From: Variovorax sp. J22P240 | Lineage (GTDB): Bacteria; Pseudomonadota; Gammaproteobacteria; Burkholderiales; Burkholderiaceae_C | Assembly (NCBI RefSeq): GCF_030316855.1 | Contig: NZ_JASZYR010000001.1 | Span: 1,302,001 to 1,366,000, forward strand | DNA: 64,000 nucleotides | Direction: 5' to 3' | Shown here: piece after piece, positions 16,690 to 26,400 of the stretch | Numbering within the stretch: position 1 is the stretch's first letter | Layout of the letters: each line of letters opens with the position of its first letter | The notes under the pieces: generated by a model | Told to the model about the DNA's origin: nothing | The model's database searches: none | Seen by the model: only the letters and a program-made list of their open reading frames with translations | Made by a program: the position numbers and the translations under genes

Positions 16690-18155
16690 TCGATCAGCGA
16701 GCGCAGCACGCCCGTTTCAAAGTGGAAGTCGATGTGGTCGGCCAGTCCGTCGAACACTGCGTCCAGCGTGCGCGCAGCGACGCCGAAGAGCGCTTGCAGC
16801 ACCGCCGGGTCTTCGAAGAGACCATGAAGGTAGAGACCGAGGACATTGCCGGCGTTGTTCTGCCAGGCCAGTTCATCGGGCATGACCGCGCAAGCCCTGT
16901 CACCGGCCGCCGCCATCGCGGCATGCTCCGCCGTCTGGCCATGGTGGATTTCGTAGCCGCGCACGGTGATGCCGGACAGCGCCGCCCAGGGCCCTGTGAG
17001 GGAGGAGAAGGCGGCTTCCCGGTGACGCACGGTCTTGTCCTCTGCGAACACGGTGACCAGCGGAAGCAGGCCCAGCCCCGGCCCATTGCCGTCGACGCCA
17101 TGCGGATCGATCAGCGCCTCGCCCAGCATCTGCAGTCCGCCGCAGACGCCGAGCACGATGCCGCCGCCCGACGCATGCGCGGCCACGGCGCGGTCCAACC
17201 CTTGAGCGCGCATCCACGCCAGGTCGCTGCTGGTGTGCTTGGAGCCCGGCAGGATGATCCAGTCCGCGCCGGCGACGTCAGCCGGGCTACGCGCCCAGCG
17301 CAGGCGCACGCCGGCAATGTTCTTGAGCGGCTGGAATTCATCGAGGTTGCTGATGCGCGGATAGGCGACGACCGCGATGGTTCGCGTGACCTCGCCGCTC
17401 GACACGCTGCGGTCGTCGAAGACGCCATCTTCCTCCGGCAAGCCGTGCTGCCACCACATCGGGAGCGTCGCGACGGTCGGCACGCCCGTCAGTTCCTGCA
17501 ACTGCTGCGGGGCCGGCGCCAGCAGCGACGCATCGCCACGGAACTTGTTCAGCACGAAGCCGGCAAGCATGTCGCGGTCGGCCGGCGGCATCAGTGCCCA
17601 GGTGCCGTAGAGATGGGCGAAGGCGCCGCCGCGGTCGATGTCCGTCACCAGCAGGCAGCGCGCGTCGGCGTGCCGCGCAACGCGGAGGTTGACGATGTCG
17701 CTCGCCATCAGGTTGATCTCAGCCGGCGAGCCCGCGCCCTCGATCACCACCACATCGTTTTCCGCACGAAGCGCGTCCAGCGCCTGGGCGATCTGCGGCC
17801 ACACGCGCTCGCTGCGCCCGCGCCAGGGCAATTCCGAGAGTTCGTTGCTCACCTGCCCCATCAGGATCACCTGGCTGTGGGTGTCGCGTTCGGGCTTGAG
17901 GAGCAGTGGGTTCATGCGAACGTCAGGCTCGGCCCGCGCGGCCAGGGCCTGGAAATACTGCGCGCTGCCAATCTCGCCGCCCGCGACGACTCTCGCGTTG
18001 TTGCTCATGTTCTGCGCCTTGAACGGCGCGACGCGCAGACCCTGCCGGGCATACCAGCGGCATAGCGCGGTGGCGAGCCAGCTCTTGCCGGCGCCGCTGG
18101 TGGTGCCAAGGACCATGACGCAGCGGGCGCGACCATTTACCACGTTGGGAATCAT
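16686..18155 (-). CDS. cobQ: Cobyric acid synthase
   Basis: CobQ (CbiP) amidates four side chains of adenosylcobyrinate a,c-diamide using glutamine and ATP. The 489-residue protein has the N-terminal dethiobiotin-synthetase-like ATP loop GTTSGAGKSWLATAL at about 17-31, KAQNMSNNARV, and the C-terminal glutamine amidotransferase domain with the nucleophile Cys in GVCGGLQMLG near 338 and His in YEIHHGQT. It leads the cobQ-cobT-cobS-cobC operon. I looked for a cobalamin riboswitch in 18156-18278 and saw no B12 box. Confidence 0.96.
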   Translation of the reverse strand: MIPNVVNGRARCVMVLGTTSGAGKSWLATALCRWYARQGLRVAPFKAQNMSNNARVVAGGEIGSAQYFQALAARAEPDVRMNPLLLKPERDTHSQVILMGQVSNELSELPWRGRSERVWPQIAQALDALRAENDVVVIEGAGSPAEINLMASDIVNLRVARHADARCLLVTDIDRGGAFAHLYGTWALMPPADRDMLAGFVLNKFRGDASLLAPAPQQLQELTGVPTVATLPMWWQHGLPEEDGVFDDRSVSSGEVTRTIAVVAYPRISNLDEFQPLKNIAGVRLRWARSPADVAGADWIILPGSKHTSSDLAWMRAQGLDRAVAAHASGGGIVLGVCGGLQMLGEALIDPHGVDGNGPGLGLLPLVTVFAEDKTVRHREAAFSSLTGPWAALSGITVRGYEIHHGQTAEHAAMAAAGDRACAVMPDELAWQNNAGNVLGLYLHGLFEDPAVLQALFGVAARTLDAVFDGLADHIDFHFETGVLRSLIE

Positions 18156-18278
18156 GGGTGCGATTGTCCTTTACGTGAAGTTCGTCACGCTTAGGGATGC
18201 GGTCTTGAATGAGGTCGAAACTATTCATTCGATTCGGCCGTAGCTTCAAGACTTGTTCAGAAAAGGGAGCCCCGGCGA

Positions 18279-18509
18279 ATGCCAGCTTTGCGAGACATCG
18301 CGCTCACGGTGGAGGAGCGTGGACCGAATCAATACTTCTGGGTCCTCCTGGAGGCGTTCAACAGCGACGCCGTCGAGACGATCCACTACCAGCGAATTCA
18401 CATCGCCTCTGTGGCGCAGACCAGCTATTCCAGCGCGCTAGTGATGGGCGCGAATGCGCTGCGCAAGCTGGTCGACTCGAACTCGACGCGGCTCGACACC
18501 GGCTTCTAG
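18279..18509 (+). CDS. Small conserved-looking hypothetical protein
   Basis: This 76-residue protein (MPALRDIALTVEERGPNQYF...) is not recognised. It has no membrane segment or signal peptide and an even mix of charged and hydrophobic residues that suggests a small alpha/beta cytosolic fold. A GGGAG-like ribosome site lies before the ATG, and a strong terminator follows 11 bases after the stop, which supports it as a real single-gene unit. It is divergent from cobQ. Confidence 0.6.
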   Translation: MPALRDIALTVEERGPNQYFWVLLEAFNSDAVETIHYQRIHIASVAQTSYSSALVMGANALRKLVDSNSTRLDTGF

Positions 18510-18520
18510 CGGCAAAAGAA

Positions 18521-18558
18521 AAGCCGCCCGGCGAGTGGCTCGCCGGGCGGCTTTTTTT
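18521..18558. terminator. Strong bidirectional intrinsic terminator
   Basis: A perfect 15-bp stem (arm AAGCCGCCCGGCGAG) with a three-base loop is followed by seven Ts on the plus strand, and preceded by an A-rich stretch that serves the minus strand. It separates the small protein gene (+) from the convergent amidohydrolase gene (-). Confidence 0.93.
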
Positions 18559-18568
18559 CAGTTCAGCC

Positions 18569-20248
18569 TCAGTCGCTGGCTTTTTGCGAATAGACCTTCT
18601 CGCCCGCCAGCCAGGTTTCGAGCACCTTCGTCTTCCACAGGTTGGCTGGCGCGATCTTGAACGGATCCTGGTCGACCACGATGAAGTCGGCCCACTTGCC
18701 CGGCTCGAGCGATCCGATGGCCTTCTCCTGGTGCTGCGCGTACGCGGCATCGAGCGTGAAGGCGCGGAATGCCTGGGGCAGCGTCATCGCTTCTTCAGGA
18801 TGCCAGCCCTCGATGGGCTTGCCTTCGTGATCGGTGCGCGTCACGGCGGCGTGCAAGCCGAAGAACGGGTTGGCCGACTCCACCGGAAAGTCCGACCCGC
18901 CGGCGATCACGGTGCCTTGCTTCAGGATCGTGCGCCAGGCGTAGGCGCCCTTGATGCGCTCCTTGCCGACGCGGTCTTCCGCCATGTTCATGTCGCTCGT
19001 GGCGTGCGTGGGCTGCATCGAGGCGATCAGGCCCAGCGACTTGAAGCGTGGGATGTCCGACAGCGCCACTACTTGAGCGTGCTCGATGCGGTTGCGCTGC
19101 TCGATGCCGCCGCCGTCCTTGTAGGCGGCCTCGAAGGCATTCAGGATCTGGCGGTTGGCCGCATCGCCGATGGCGTGCACGTTGACCTGGTAGCCAGCCT
19201 TGAGCGCGGTCTTCATCTTGGCCTGGACCGTGGCATCGTCCATGAACAGCAGGCCCTTGTTGCTGTGATCGTCCGAATAGGGTTCGAGCAGCGCTGCACC
19301 GCGGCTGCCCAGCGCGCCGTCGGCATAGAGCTTGACCGAACGCAGGTTGAAGCGATCGTCCGCGTAGCCCTTCAGTGGGCCGTTGGCGGACAGCACCTTG
19401 AAGTCGTCGGCCACATCGCCAATCATGGCGTAGACGCGAGTCGTGAGCTTCTTCTGGTCGGCGAACTCGCGGTAGATCTTCACCTCGTTGGCCGTCACGC
19501 CGGCATCACCCACGCCAGTGAGGCCCAGCGAGCCGAAGTGGCGCAAGGCGGAGTTGAGCGCGATGCGACGCTCATCGTCGGAGTACGGTGGCATGACCTT
19601 GACGAGCAGCGCCTGTGCCTTGTCGACGAGCACGCCGCTCGGATTGCCGTTGGCGTCGCGTTCGATGCGGCCGCCCGCGGGATCGGGCGTATCGCGCGTG
19701 ATGCCCGCGAGTTGCAACGCCTTGGTGTTGGCCCAGGTCGCGTGGCCGTCCACGCGGCGCAGCGTCGCGGGGCGGTCGGCGATGGCGACGTCGAGTTCGG
19801 CCGCGGTTGGGAAGCGGCCGAGTTTCCAGATCACCTGGTTCCAGCCCTGACCCATGATCCACTGGCGCACCGGGTTGGCTTCGGCGTAGGCCTTGATGCG
19901 GGCCTGCGCTTCCTGCAGGGACTGGGTGCCCGTGACCGCGACTTCGCTCGTGCGGAAGCCGATGCGAAACACGTGGCCGTGGGCGTCGATCAGGCCCGGC
20001 AGCAGGGTCTTGCCCTGGCCGTCGATGCGGCGGGCGTCGGGATACTGCTTGGCGAGCGCAGCCGCATCGCCGACGCCGAGCACCTTGCCCTGGTCGAAGA
20101 CCAGGCCGGTGAAGGACGTCAGCTTGTCCTGGCTGAAGGTGTAGCCCTGCACGTGGTCAACCAACGTCGGTGCGGCCTGGGCCGAACCGGCCGCGAGGGC
20201 GGCCGCGGCAGCCAGCGCCGCCAGGGGTTGCAAGAGGTGTTTTTTCAT
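18569..20248 (-). CDS. Exported YtcJ-like metal-dependent amidohydrolase
   Basis: This 559-residue enzyme has a signal peptide of about 25 residues (MKKHLLQPLAALAAAAALA...AQA) and should act in the periplasm. It belongs to the amidohydrolase-3/YtcJ family: metal-binding HGH in DAHGHVFRIG, the carbamylated-Lys region, HAIGDAANRQIL, EHAQVV, and a C-terminal Asp in GGSDFPVES, then EPGKWADFIVVDQDPF. Relatives hydrolyse N-substituted formamides or cyclic amides; the substrate here is unknown. It follows an amino-acid permease gene by 15 bases on the same strand, suggesting that the released product is imported. Confidence 0.88.
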   Translation of the reverse strand: MKKHLLQPLAALAAAAALAAGSAQAAPTLVDHVQGYTFSQDKLTSFTGLVFDQGKVLGVGDAAALAKQYPDARRIDGQGKTLLPGLIDAHGHVFRIGFRTSEVAVTGTQSLQEAQARIKAYAEANPVRQWIMGQGWNQVIWKLGRFPTAAELDVAIADRPATLRRVDGHATWANTKALQLAGITRDTPDPAGGRIERDANGNPSGVLVDKAQALLVKVMPPYSDDERRIALNSALRHFGSLGLTGVGDAGVTANEVKIYREFADQKKLTTRVYAMIGDVADDFKVLSANGPLKGYADDRFNLRSVKLYADGALGSRGAALLEPYSDDHSNKGLLFMDDATVQAKMKTALKAGYQVNVHAIGDAANRQILNAFEAAYKDGGGIEQRNRIEHAQVVALSDIPRFKSLGLIASMQPTHATSDMNMAEDRVGKERIKGAYAWRTILKQGTVIAGGSDFPVESANPFFGLHAAVTRTDHEGKPIEGWHPEEAMTLPQAFRAFTLDAAYAQHQEKAIGSLEPGKWADFIVVDQDPFKIAPANLWKTKVLETWLAGEKVYSQKASD

Positions 20249-20263
20249 TGGAGTTCTCCTTGG

Positions 20264-21778
20264 TTATGGGATCTGCGAACCGGGCGTCGCCGGTCGCGGG
20301 AAGTACATGTCGGCGTAGGCCACGATGCGGGTCTTGCGCACCATCCGGTAGCCCAGCCACATCGCCAGAAAGATCGGAATCCCGATGTAGGTCGCCAGCA
20401 CGGCAATCCAGTCGATGCGCCCGCCCATGAAGGCCGCGTAGTTCTGACCCAGCGTCACGATCAGGCACAGACCGAATGCGAACAGGGGGCCGTACGGAAA
20501 GAACGGCGAGCGGTACGGCAGCATGGCCAGGTCGAGGCCCTGCGCCATGAAGCCTTTGCGGAACCGGTAGTGGCTGATGGCAATACCCAGCCACGCGATG
20601 AAGCCCGTCATTCCCGACAGATTGAGCAGCCACAGATAGACGCTCTGGCTTTCGAACATCGACGTGAGGAAGCACAGCGCGCCGACCAATGCGGTCGCCA
20701 GCAGCGCATAGAGCGGCACGCCGTTGCGGGTCAGTCGGGCAAAGCAGCGCGGCGCCCGCCCGTCGACGGCGAGATTGAAGAGCATCCGCGTCGACGCATA
20801 CATGCCGGAATTGCCAGCCGACAACACGGCTGAAAGAATCACTGCATTCATCACGCTCGCGGCAAAGGCCATCCCCGCGCGTTGGAACACGAGCGTGAAG
20901 GGACTCACGCTGACCGCGCCGATGTCCGTCTTGATCAGGTTCGGGTCGGTGTACGGAATCAGAATGCCGATGACCAGAATGGCCAGAACATAGAACAGCA
21001 GGATGCGCCAGAACACTTGCCGCATGGCGCGCGGAATGGTCCGGCCGGGATCCTTGGATTCTCCAGCGGCCACACCGATCAGTTCGGTGCCCTGGAACGA
21101 GAAGCCGGCGATCATCGCGACGCCGATCATGGCCGGCAACCCGCCCACGAAGGGCGCGTCGCCCACCGTGAAATTCGAGAGCCCCGGAGAACGCTCGCCG
21201 TTCATGATGCCGAAGATCATCAGCGTGCCGATCGCGATGAAGGCCACGACTGCCACCACCTTGATCAGTGCAAACCAGAATTCCGCCTCGCCGAAGCCGC
21301 GCACGGAAATCGCGTTGAGCAGGAACATCACCGAAAGGAACAGCGCGCTCCACATCACGCCCGACGTGCCCGGAAACCAGTACTGCATGACCAGTTGCGC
21401 GGCGGCCAGTTCGACGGCGATCGTGACGGCCCAGTTGTACCAATAGTTCCACCCCAGCGCGAAGCCGAAGCCCTCGTCCACATAGAGCGCACCGTAGGTG
21501 GCGAACGACCCCGACACCGGCATGTAGGCCGCGAGTTCACCCAGGCTGGTCATGAGGAAGAACACCATCGCGCCGATCAGCAGGTACGCCATCAGCGCCC
21601 CGCCCGGCCCGGCCTGCGACACGCTGGCGCCTGATGCGACGAACAGGCCGGTTCCGATCGATCCGCCGATCGCGATCATCGTCAGGTGTCGTGCACCCAA
21701 GGCCCGGCGCAAAGTCGGCGCGGCCGATTCTTTGTCAAGGGAAGCAAGTGTCTCGGGAGCCGCTGTTGTCGTTTGCAT
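20264..21778 (-). CDS. APC-family amino acid permease
   Basis: This inner-membrane permease (504 residues from ATG 21778) has about 12 membrane segments and the APC signature near the start: IAIGGSIGTGLFVASGASVSQAGPGG. The AGFSFQGTELIGVAAGES segment is typical of the lysine/aromatic amino acid permease group (LysP-like). An ATG at 21817 would add 13 residues without family similarity. It lies upstream of the periplasmic amidohydrolase and is probably cotranscribed with it. The substrate is not readable beyond amino acid or amine. Confidence 0.9.
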   Translation of the reverse strand: MQTTTAAPETLASLDKESAAPTLRRALGARHLTMIAIGGSIGTGLFVASGASVSQAGPGGALMAYLLIGAMVFFLMTSLGELAAYMPVSGSFATYGALYVDEGFGFALGWNYWYNWAVTIAVELAAAQLVMQYWFPGTSGVMWSALFLSVMFLLNAISVRGFGEAEFWFALIKVVAVVAFIAIGTLMIFGIMNGERSPGLSNFTVGDAPFVGGLPAMIGVAMIAGFSFQGTELIGVAAGESKDPGRTIPRAMRQVFWRILLFYVLAILVIGILIPYTDPNLIKTDIGAVSVSPFTLVFQRAGMAFAASVMNAVILSAVLSAGNSGMYASTRMLFNLAVDGRAPRCFARLTRNGVPLYALLATALVGALCFLTSMFESQSVYLWLLNLSGMTGFIAWLGIAISHYRFRKGFMAQGLDLAMLPYRSPFFPYGPLFAFGLCLIVTLGQNYAAFMGGRIDWIAVLATYIGIPIFLAMWLGYRMVRKTRIVAYADMYFPRPATPGSQIP

Positions 21779-21855
21779 ACGCAATTTTCTGTTTGATGCT
21801 CGAGACACCGACATCAAACCCGACGATCAGCGCAAAAGCGCCGGGAGTCTACCAG

Positions 21856-21881
21856 CCCGCCCGAAGCCAGATTCGGACGGG
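21856..21881 (-). terminator. Hairpin after the efflux operon
   Basis: A 10-bp stem with one mismatch (arms CCCGCCCGAA and TTCGGACGGG) lies about 15 bases past the stop of the outer-membrane factor gene. No clear T-run follows on the minus strand, so it may be a weak or Rho-assisted end for the efflux operon. Confidence 0.4.
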
Positions 21882-21896
21882 TCGCGTGCATACCTC

Positions 21897-23396
21897 TTAT
21901 TCCAAATCGCGCAAACGGGTGGCTGCGACCTGCGCCTTGCCTGCCACGCCGTCAGCCACCGGGCCGGCGTCCCAGCTTCCACCAATGGCACGGATCAAGC
22001 CGACCGTCGCCTGGTATTGAGCCGACCTGACCTGCAGCGCCTGCCGGCGGTTCTGCAGTTCCTGTCTACGGGCATCGAGAAGGTCCAGTTGGCTGACCAA
22101 CCCGTTGCGGTAGCGCGAATCCGACAAGGTGGTCGCACGGGTCGCCGACGCTACCGCCTTGGCCTGCACGCCCGACTGCTGTTCGAGGATCCGCAGCGAA
22201 GAGAGCTGATCCTCCACCTCCTTGAAGGCGACGAGCACCTGCGACCGGTAGTTCGCCAGCGCACCGTCGAGCTGCGCCGAGGCGTTCTGCACACCCGCTT
22301 CACGGCGTCCACCATCGAAGATCGGCAACGCGAGCAATGCGCCGATGCCCCATGACCGCGCCGACCACTTCACGAGGTCGCTGAAGTCCGAGGTCGCATA
22401 GCCGCCGCCCGCGGTCAATGCAATGTCCGGAAACCAGGCCGCCTGCGCGACGCCGACGCGTGCCTGCGCCGCGAGCACCGCCTTCTGCGCGGCGGAGATG
22501 TCAGGCCGGCGCGTGAGCACCGTCGCCGGCACACCCGGCGGGATCGTGGGCAGGGCGGTCGACCAATCGGTCGTGTCGACGCCGAAGTCCGACGCCACAT
22601 CGCCGGCCAGCACCGCCAGTGCGTGCTCGAGTTCGGCACGCCGCCGGTCCAGCGTCATCCCATCGGATTCGGTGGAAGCGACTTCGGTCTCCACGCGCGC
22701 CACGTCGAGTTCGGCCACGTCACCTGCCCGCTGGCGGCTCTGCGTGAGCTTCAGGGTGTCGCGATAGGCCTCGACCGTGTCCCTCACCAGCGCGCGCTCG
22801 GCATCGAGTGCACGCAAGGCGAGATAGGTCTGCGCCACCTCGGCTTCGACCAGTAGGCGAGTGCTCTGCAGAAGGCCGTCGCGGGAATCGGCATCGAGCC
22901 GTGCCGCATCGCTGGCGCGCGACAGTTTGCCGAAGAGATCCAGCTCGTAGGAGAGTTCCAGCCCTGCCGTGAACAACGAAGACGGCCTGGGCGTCAGGTT
23001 GCGGTCGAGGCCGGCACTGCGCACGCCACCTGCGACCGCGTTCACCTGCGGTGCGCGATCCGCATCGGCATTGCGCGCCAGTGCACGAGCCTCGGCCAGG
23101 CGCGCCGCCGCGACCTGGATGCTGGTGTTGCGGGCATCGGCGCTCGCGATCAGCTTGTCCAGCACCGGATCGTTGAACGCACGCCACCATTCGCCGCGCG
23201 GCTGCGCCTCTGCGGGCTGTGCACGGGTCCATGCGCCTTCAGGAGCGACCGCGGCCTGTTCCTTGAACTGCGCCGGCGGGGTGAAGGTCGGCAGCTCCGT
23301 CGGCGTGCTGGCGCATCCGGCGAGCACCAGTGCTGCCAACAGCGGCAGCAACGCAGCACGCCACCGCGGACCTTGGGATGAGGAAGTCTGTTTCAT
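21897..23396 (-). CDS. Outer-membrane efflux lipoprotein, NodT/OprM family
   Basis: This 499-residue protein is the outer-membrane channel of the RND pump encoded upstream. It begins MKQTSSSQGPRW, has a lipoprotein signal with lipobox LAGC (about residues 24-27), and two repeats of the outer-membrane efflux helix pattern (RLAEARALARNADADRAPQV; LLDARRQELQNRRQALQV). Start ATG 23396 was chosen because it places the signal peptide at the N-terminus; an upstream extension to 23441 has no role. It is the last gene of the adaptor-pump-channel operon. Confidence 0.93.
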   Translation of the reverse strand: MKQTSSSQGPRWRAALLPLLAALVLAGCASTPTELPTFTPPAQFKEQAAVAPEGAWTRAQPAEAQPRGEWWRAFNDPVLDKLIASADARNTSIQVAAARLAEARALARNADADRAPQVNAVAGGVRSAGLDRNLTPRPSSLFTAGLELSYELDLFGKLSRASDAARLDADSRDGLLQSTRLLVEAEVAQTYLALRALDAERALVRDTVEAYRDTLKLTQSRQRAGDVAELDVARVETEVASTESDGMTLDRRRAELEHALAVLAGDVASDFGVDTTDWSTALPTIPPGVPATVLTRRPDISAAQKAVLAAQARVGVAQAAWFPDIALTAGGGYATSDFSDLVKWSARSWGIGALLALPIFDGGRREAGVQNASAQLDGALANYRSQVLVAFKEVEDQLSSLRILEQQSGVQAKAVASATRATTLSDSRYRNGLVSQLDLLDARRQELQNRRQALQVRSAQYQATVGLIRAIGGSWDAGPVADGVAGKAQVAATRLRDLE

Positions 23397-23437
23397 GATG
23401 AGCTTTCTTGACGTTCTGGAGTGAAGCCCCGAGGGAC

Positions 23438-26400
23438 TCACTCGATGGCCTTCAGAGGCGCCGCGGGCGACGGCCGAAGCGAGCCGCCGCCGGCCGCACC
23501 GACATGCTCGGCTGCCACGGGTTGATCCGCCGACACGAACGCATCCCCATGCGGCACTTCACCGTGCAGCTTGAGCGGACGGTTGCCGGTCATGCGACGC
23601 AACAGCACATAGAACACCGGCGTGAGGAACAAACCGAAGGCCGTCACGCCGATCATTCCGGAGAACACCGCGATGCCCATGGCCTTGCGCATCTCGGCGC
23701 CCGCGCCGCTGGAAAGCACCAGCGGCAGCACACCCATCACGAAGGCCATCGAGGTCATCAGGATCGGACGCAGCCGCAGCCGGCTCGCCTCGATGGCCGC
23801 CTGGATCGGCGTTCGCCCGGCAAACTCCAGCTCGCGCGCGAACTCGACGATCAGGATCGCGTTCTTCGCCGACAGCCCGACCAGCACCATCAGCCCGATC
23901 TGCGTGAAGACGTTGTTGTCGCCGTGGGACAACCACACGCCCGTCATCGCGGCTAGCAGCCCCATCGGCACGATCAGGATGATCGCGACCGGCAAGGTCA
24001 GGCTCTCGTACTGTGCGGCGAGCACCAGGAACACTAGCAGGATGGCGAGCGGGAACACCCACAGCGCTGAATTGCCGGCCAGGATTTCCTGGTAGGTCAG
24101 CTCCGTCCATTCGAAGCCGATGCCCTTGGGCAGCGTCTCGGCAGCGATGCGTTCGATCGCGTCCTGCGCCTGGCCCGACGAGAAGCCTGGGGCCGGACCG
24201 CCGTTGATGTCGGCCGAGAGGAAACCGTTGTAGCGCATCGCACGCTCCGGCCCATAGCTGGGTTGGATGTTCATCAGTGCCGACAGAGGCACCATCTCGC
24301 CACTGGCCGAACGCACCTTGAGCAAGCCGACGTCCTCGGCGCGGGCGCGGTAAGGCGCGTCGGCCTGCACGCGCACGCTGTAGGTGCGGCCGAAGCGGTT
24401 GAAGTCGTTCGCGTAGAGGCTGCCGAGGTAGATCTGCATGGTGTCGAACACGTCCGTCACCGACACGCCGAGCTGGCGGGCCTTGGTGCGGTCGATGTCG
24501 GCATAGAGCTGCGGCACGTTGACCTGCCAGCTCGTGAACATGCCGGCGAGTTCCGGCGCCTGCGAGGCCTTTGCCATGAACGCCTTGACCGCGCCGTCCA
24601 TCGCCGCGTAGCCGAGCGAGCCACGGTCTTCCAGTTGCAGCTTGAAGCCGCCCGTCGTCCCGAGGCCCTGCACCGGCGGCGGCGGGAAGATCGCGATGAA
24701 GGCATCCTGGATCTGGCTGAACTGCCCATTGAGCTGGCCCGCGATCGCACCGGCGCTGAGGTTTGCCGCCTTGCGTTCGTCGAAGTCCTTCAGGCTGACG
24801 AAAACGATGCCGGAGTTCGAGCTGTTGGTGAAGCCATTGATCGACAGGCCCGGGAAGGTGATGGCGTGTTCGACGCCTGGCTGCTTCATGACGATATCGT
24901 TCATGCGACGCGTCACTTCTTCCGTACGGTCGAGCGTGGCACCGTCGGGCAGCTGCGCAAAGCCGATCAGGTACTGCTTGTCCTGCGCCGGGACGAAGCC
25001 GCCGGGCACCGCCTTGAAGAGCCCGAAAGTCACGGCCACCAGCGCGAGGTAGATCACCATCATCAGCGCCTTGCGCGAAATGGCACCCTTCACGCCAGTG
25101 CTGTAACCCTCGGCGCCGCGATGAAAGATGCGGTTGAAGCCGCGGAAGAAGCCACCGAACACGCGATCCATGCCGCGCGTCAACGCGTCCTTGGGCGCGT
25201 CGTGGCTGCGCAGCAGCAGCGCGGCGAGCGCGGGCGACAAAGTCAGCGAGTTGACGGCCGAGATCACGGTCGAGATCGCAATAGTCAATGCGAACTGCTT
25301 GTAGAACTGCCCGGTGAGGCCGCTGATGAAAGCCAGCGGCACGAACACCGCCACCAGCACCAGCGCGATCGCGATGATGGGTCCCGACACTTCGCGCATC
25401 GCGCGGTAGGTCGCCTGGCGCGGACTCAGCCCGGCCTCGATGTTGCGCTCGACGTTCTCGACCACCACGATTGCGTCGTCCACCACGATACCGATCGCGA
25501 GAACCAGTCCGAAGAGACTCAGCGCGTTGATCGAGAAGCCGAAGAGATGCATCACCGCGAAGGTGCCGATCACCGAGATCGGCACAGCAAGCAGCGGGAT
25601 GATCGAAGCGCGCCACGTCTGCAGGAACAGGATCACGACCAGCACGACGAGCGCGATCGCTTCGAGCAGCGTGTGCACGACGGATTCGATCGAGGCACGC
25701 ACGAACTGCGTCGGGTCGTAGACGATGCTGTAGTCGACACCATCGGGCATGTTCTTCTTCAGTTCGGCCATGGTGGCGCGGACATCGTTCGAGATCTGGA
25801 TCGCGTTGGAGCCCGGCGCCGCGAAGATCGGCACCGCCACCGCGTCCTTGTTGTCGAGCAGCGAGCGCAGCGCATAGCTCGACGCGCCGAGTTCCAGCCG
25901 CGCCACGTCGCGCAGCCGCGTCACGGCGCCGTCGCCACCGGTCTTGACGATGATGTCGCCGAACTCCTCCTCGGTCTGCAGGCGGCCTTGTGCATTGATC
26001 GAGATCTGCATGTCCACGCCCTGCAAGCCGGGCGAAGCGCCCACCACGCCGGCTGCGGCCTGCACGTTCTGTTCGCGGATGGCGCGCACCACGTCGCTGG
26101 CAGAGAGGCCGCGCTGTGCCACCTTCTGCGGATCGAGCCAGACACGCATCGAGTAGTCGCCCGAGCCGAACAACTGCACGTCACCCACGCCCTGCACGCG
26201 CGCCAGCCGGTCCTTGACATTGAGCACCGCGTAGTTGCGCAAGTAGGTCATGTCGTAGCGGCCATTCGGCGAAAGCAAATGCACCACCATCGTGAGATCG
26301 GGAGAGCTCTTGATGGTCGTGATGCCGAGGCGGCGGACCTCCTCGGGCAGCCGCGGCTCGGCTTGCGAGACGCGGTTCTGCACGAGTTGCTGTGCCTTGT

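Noticed and set aside
18156-18278. Cobalamin riboswitch before cobQ
   Set aside because: I searched for the B12 box and the other conserved blocks seen before btuB and found none.
16002-20833. Two long plus-strand frames opposite cobT-cobQ and the amidohydrolase-permease pair
   Set aside because: Both are shadows of well-supported minus-strand genes, with Arg/His-rich low-complexity products.
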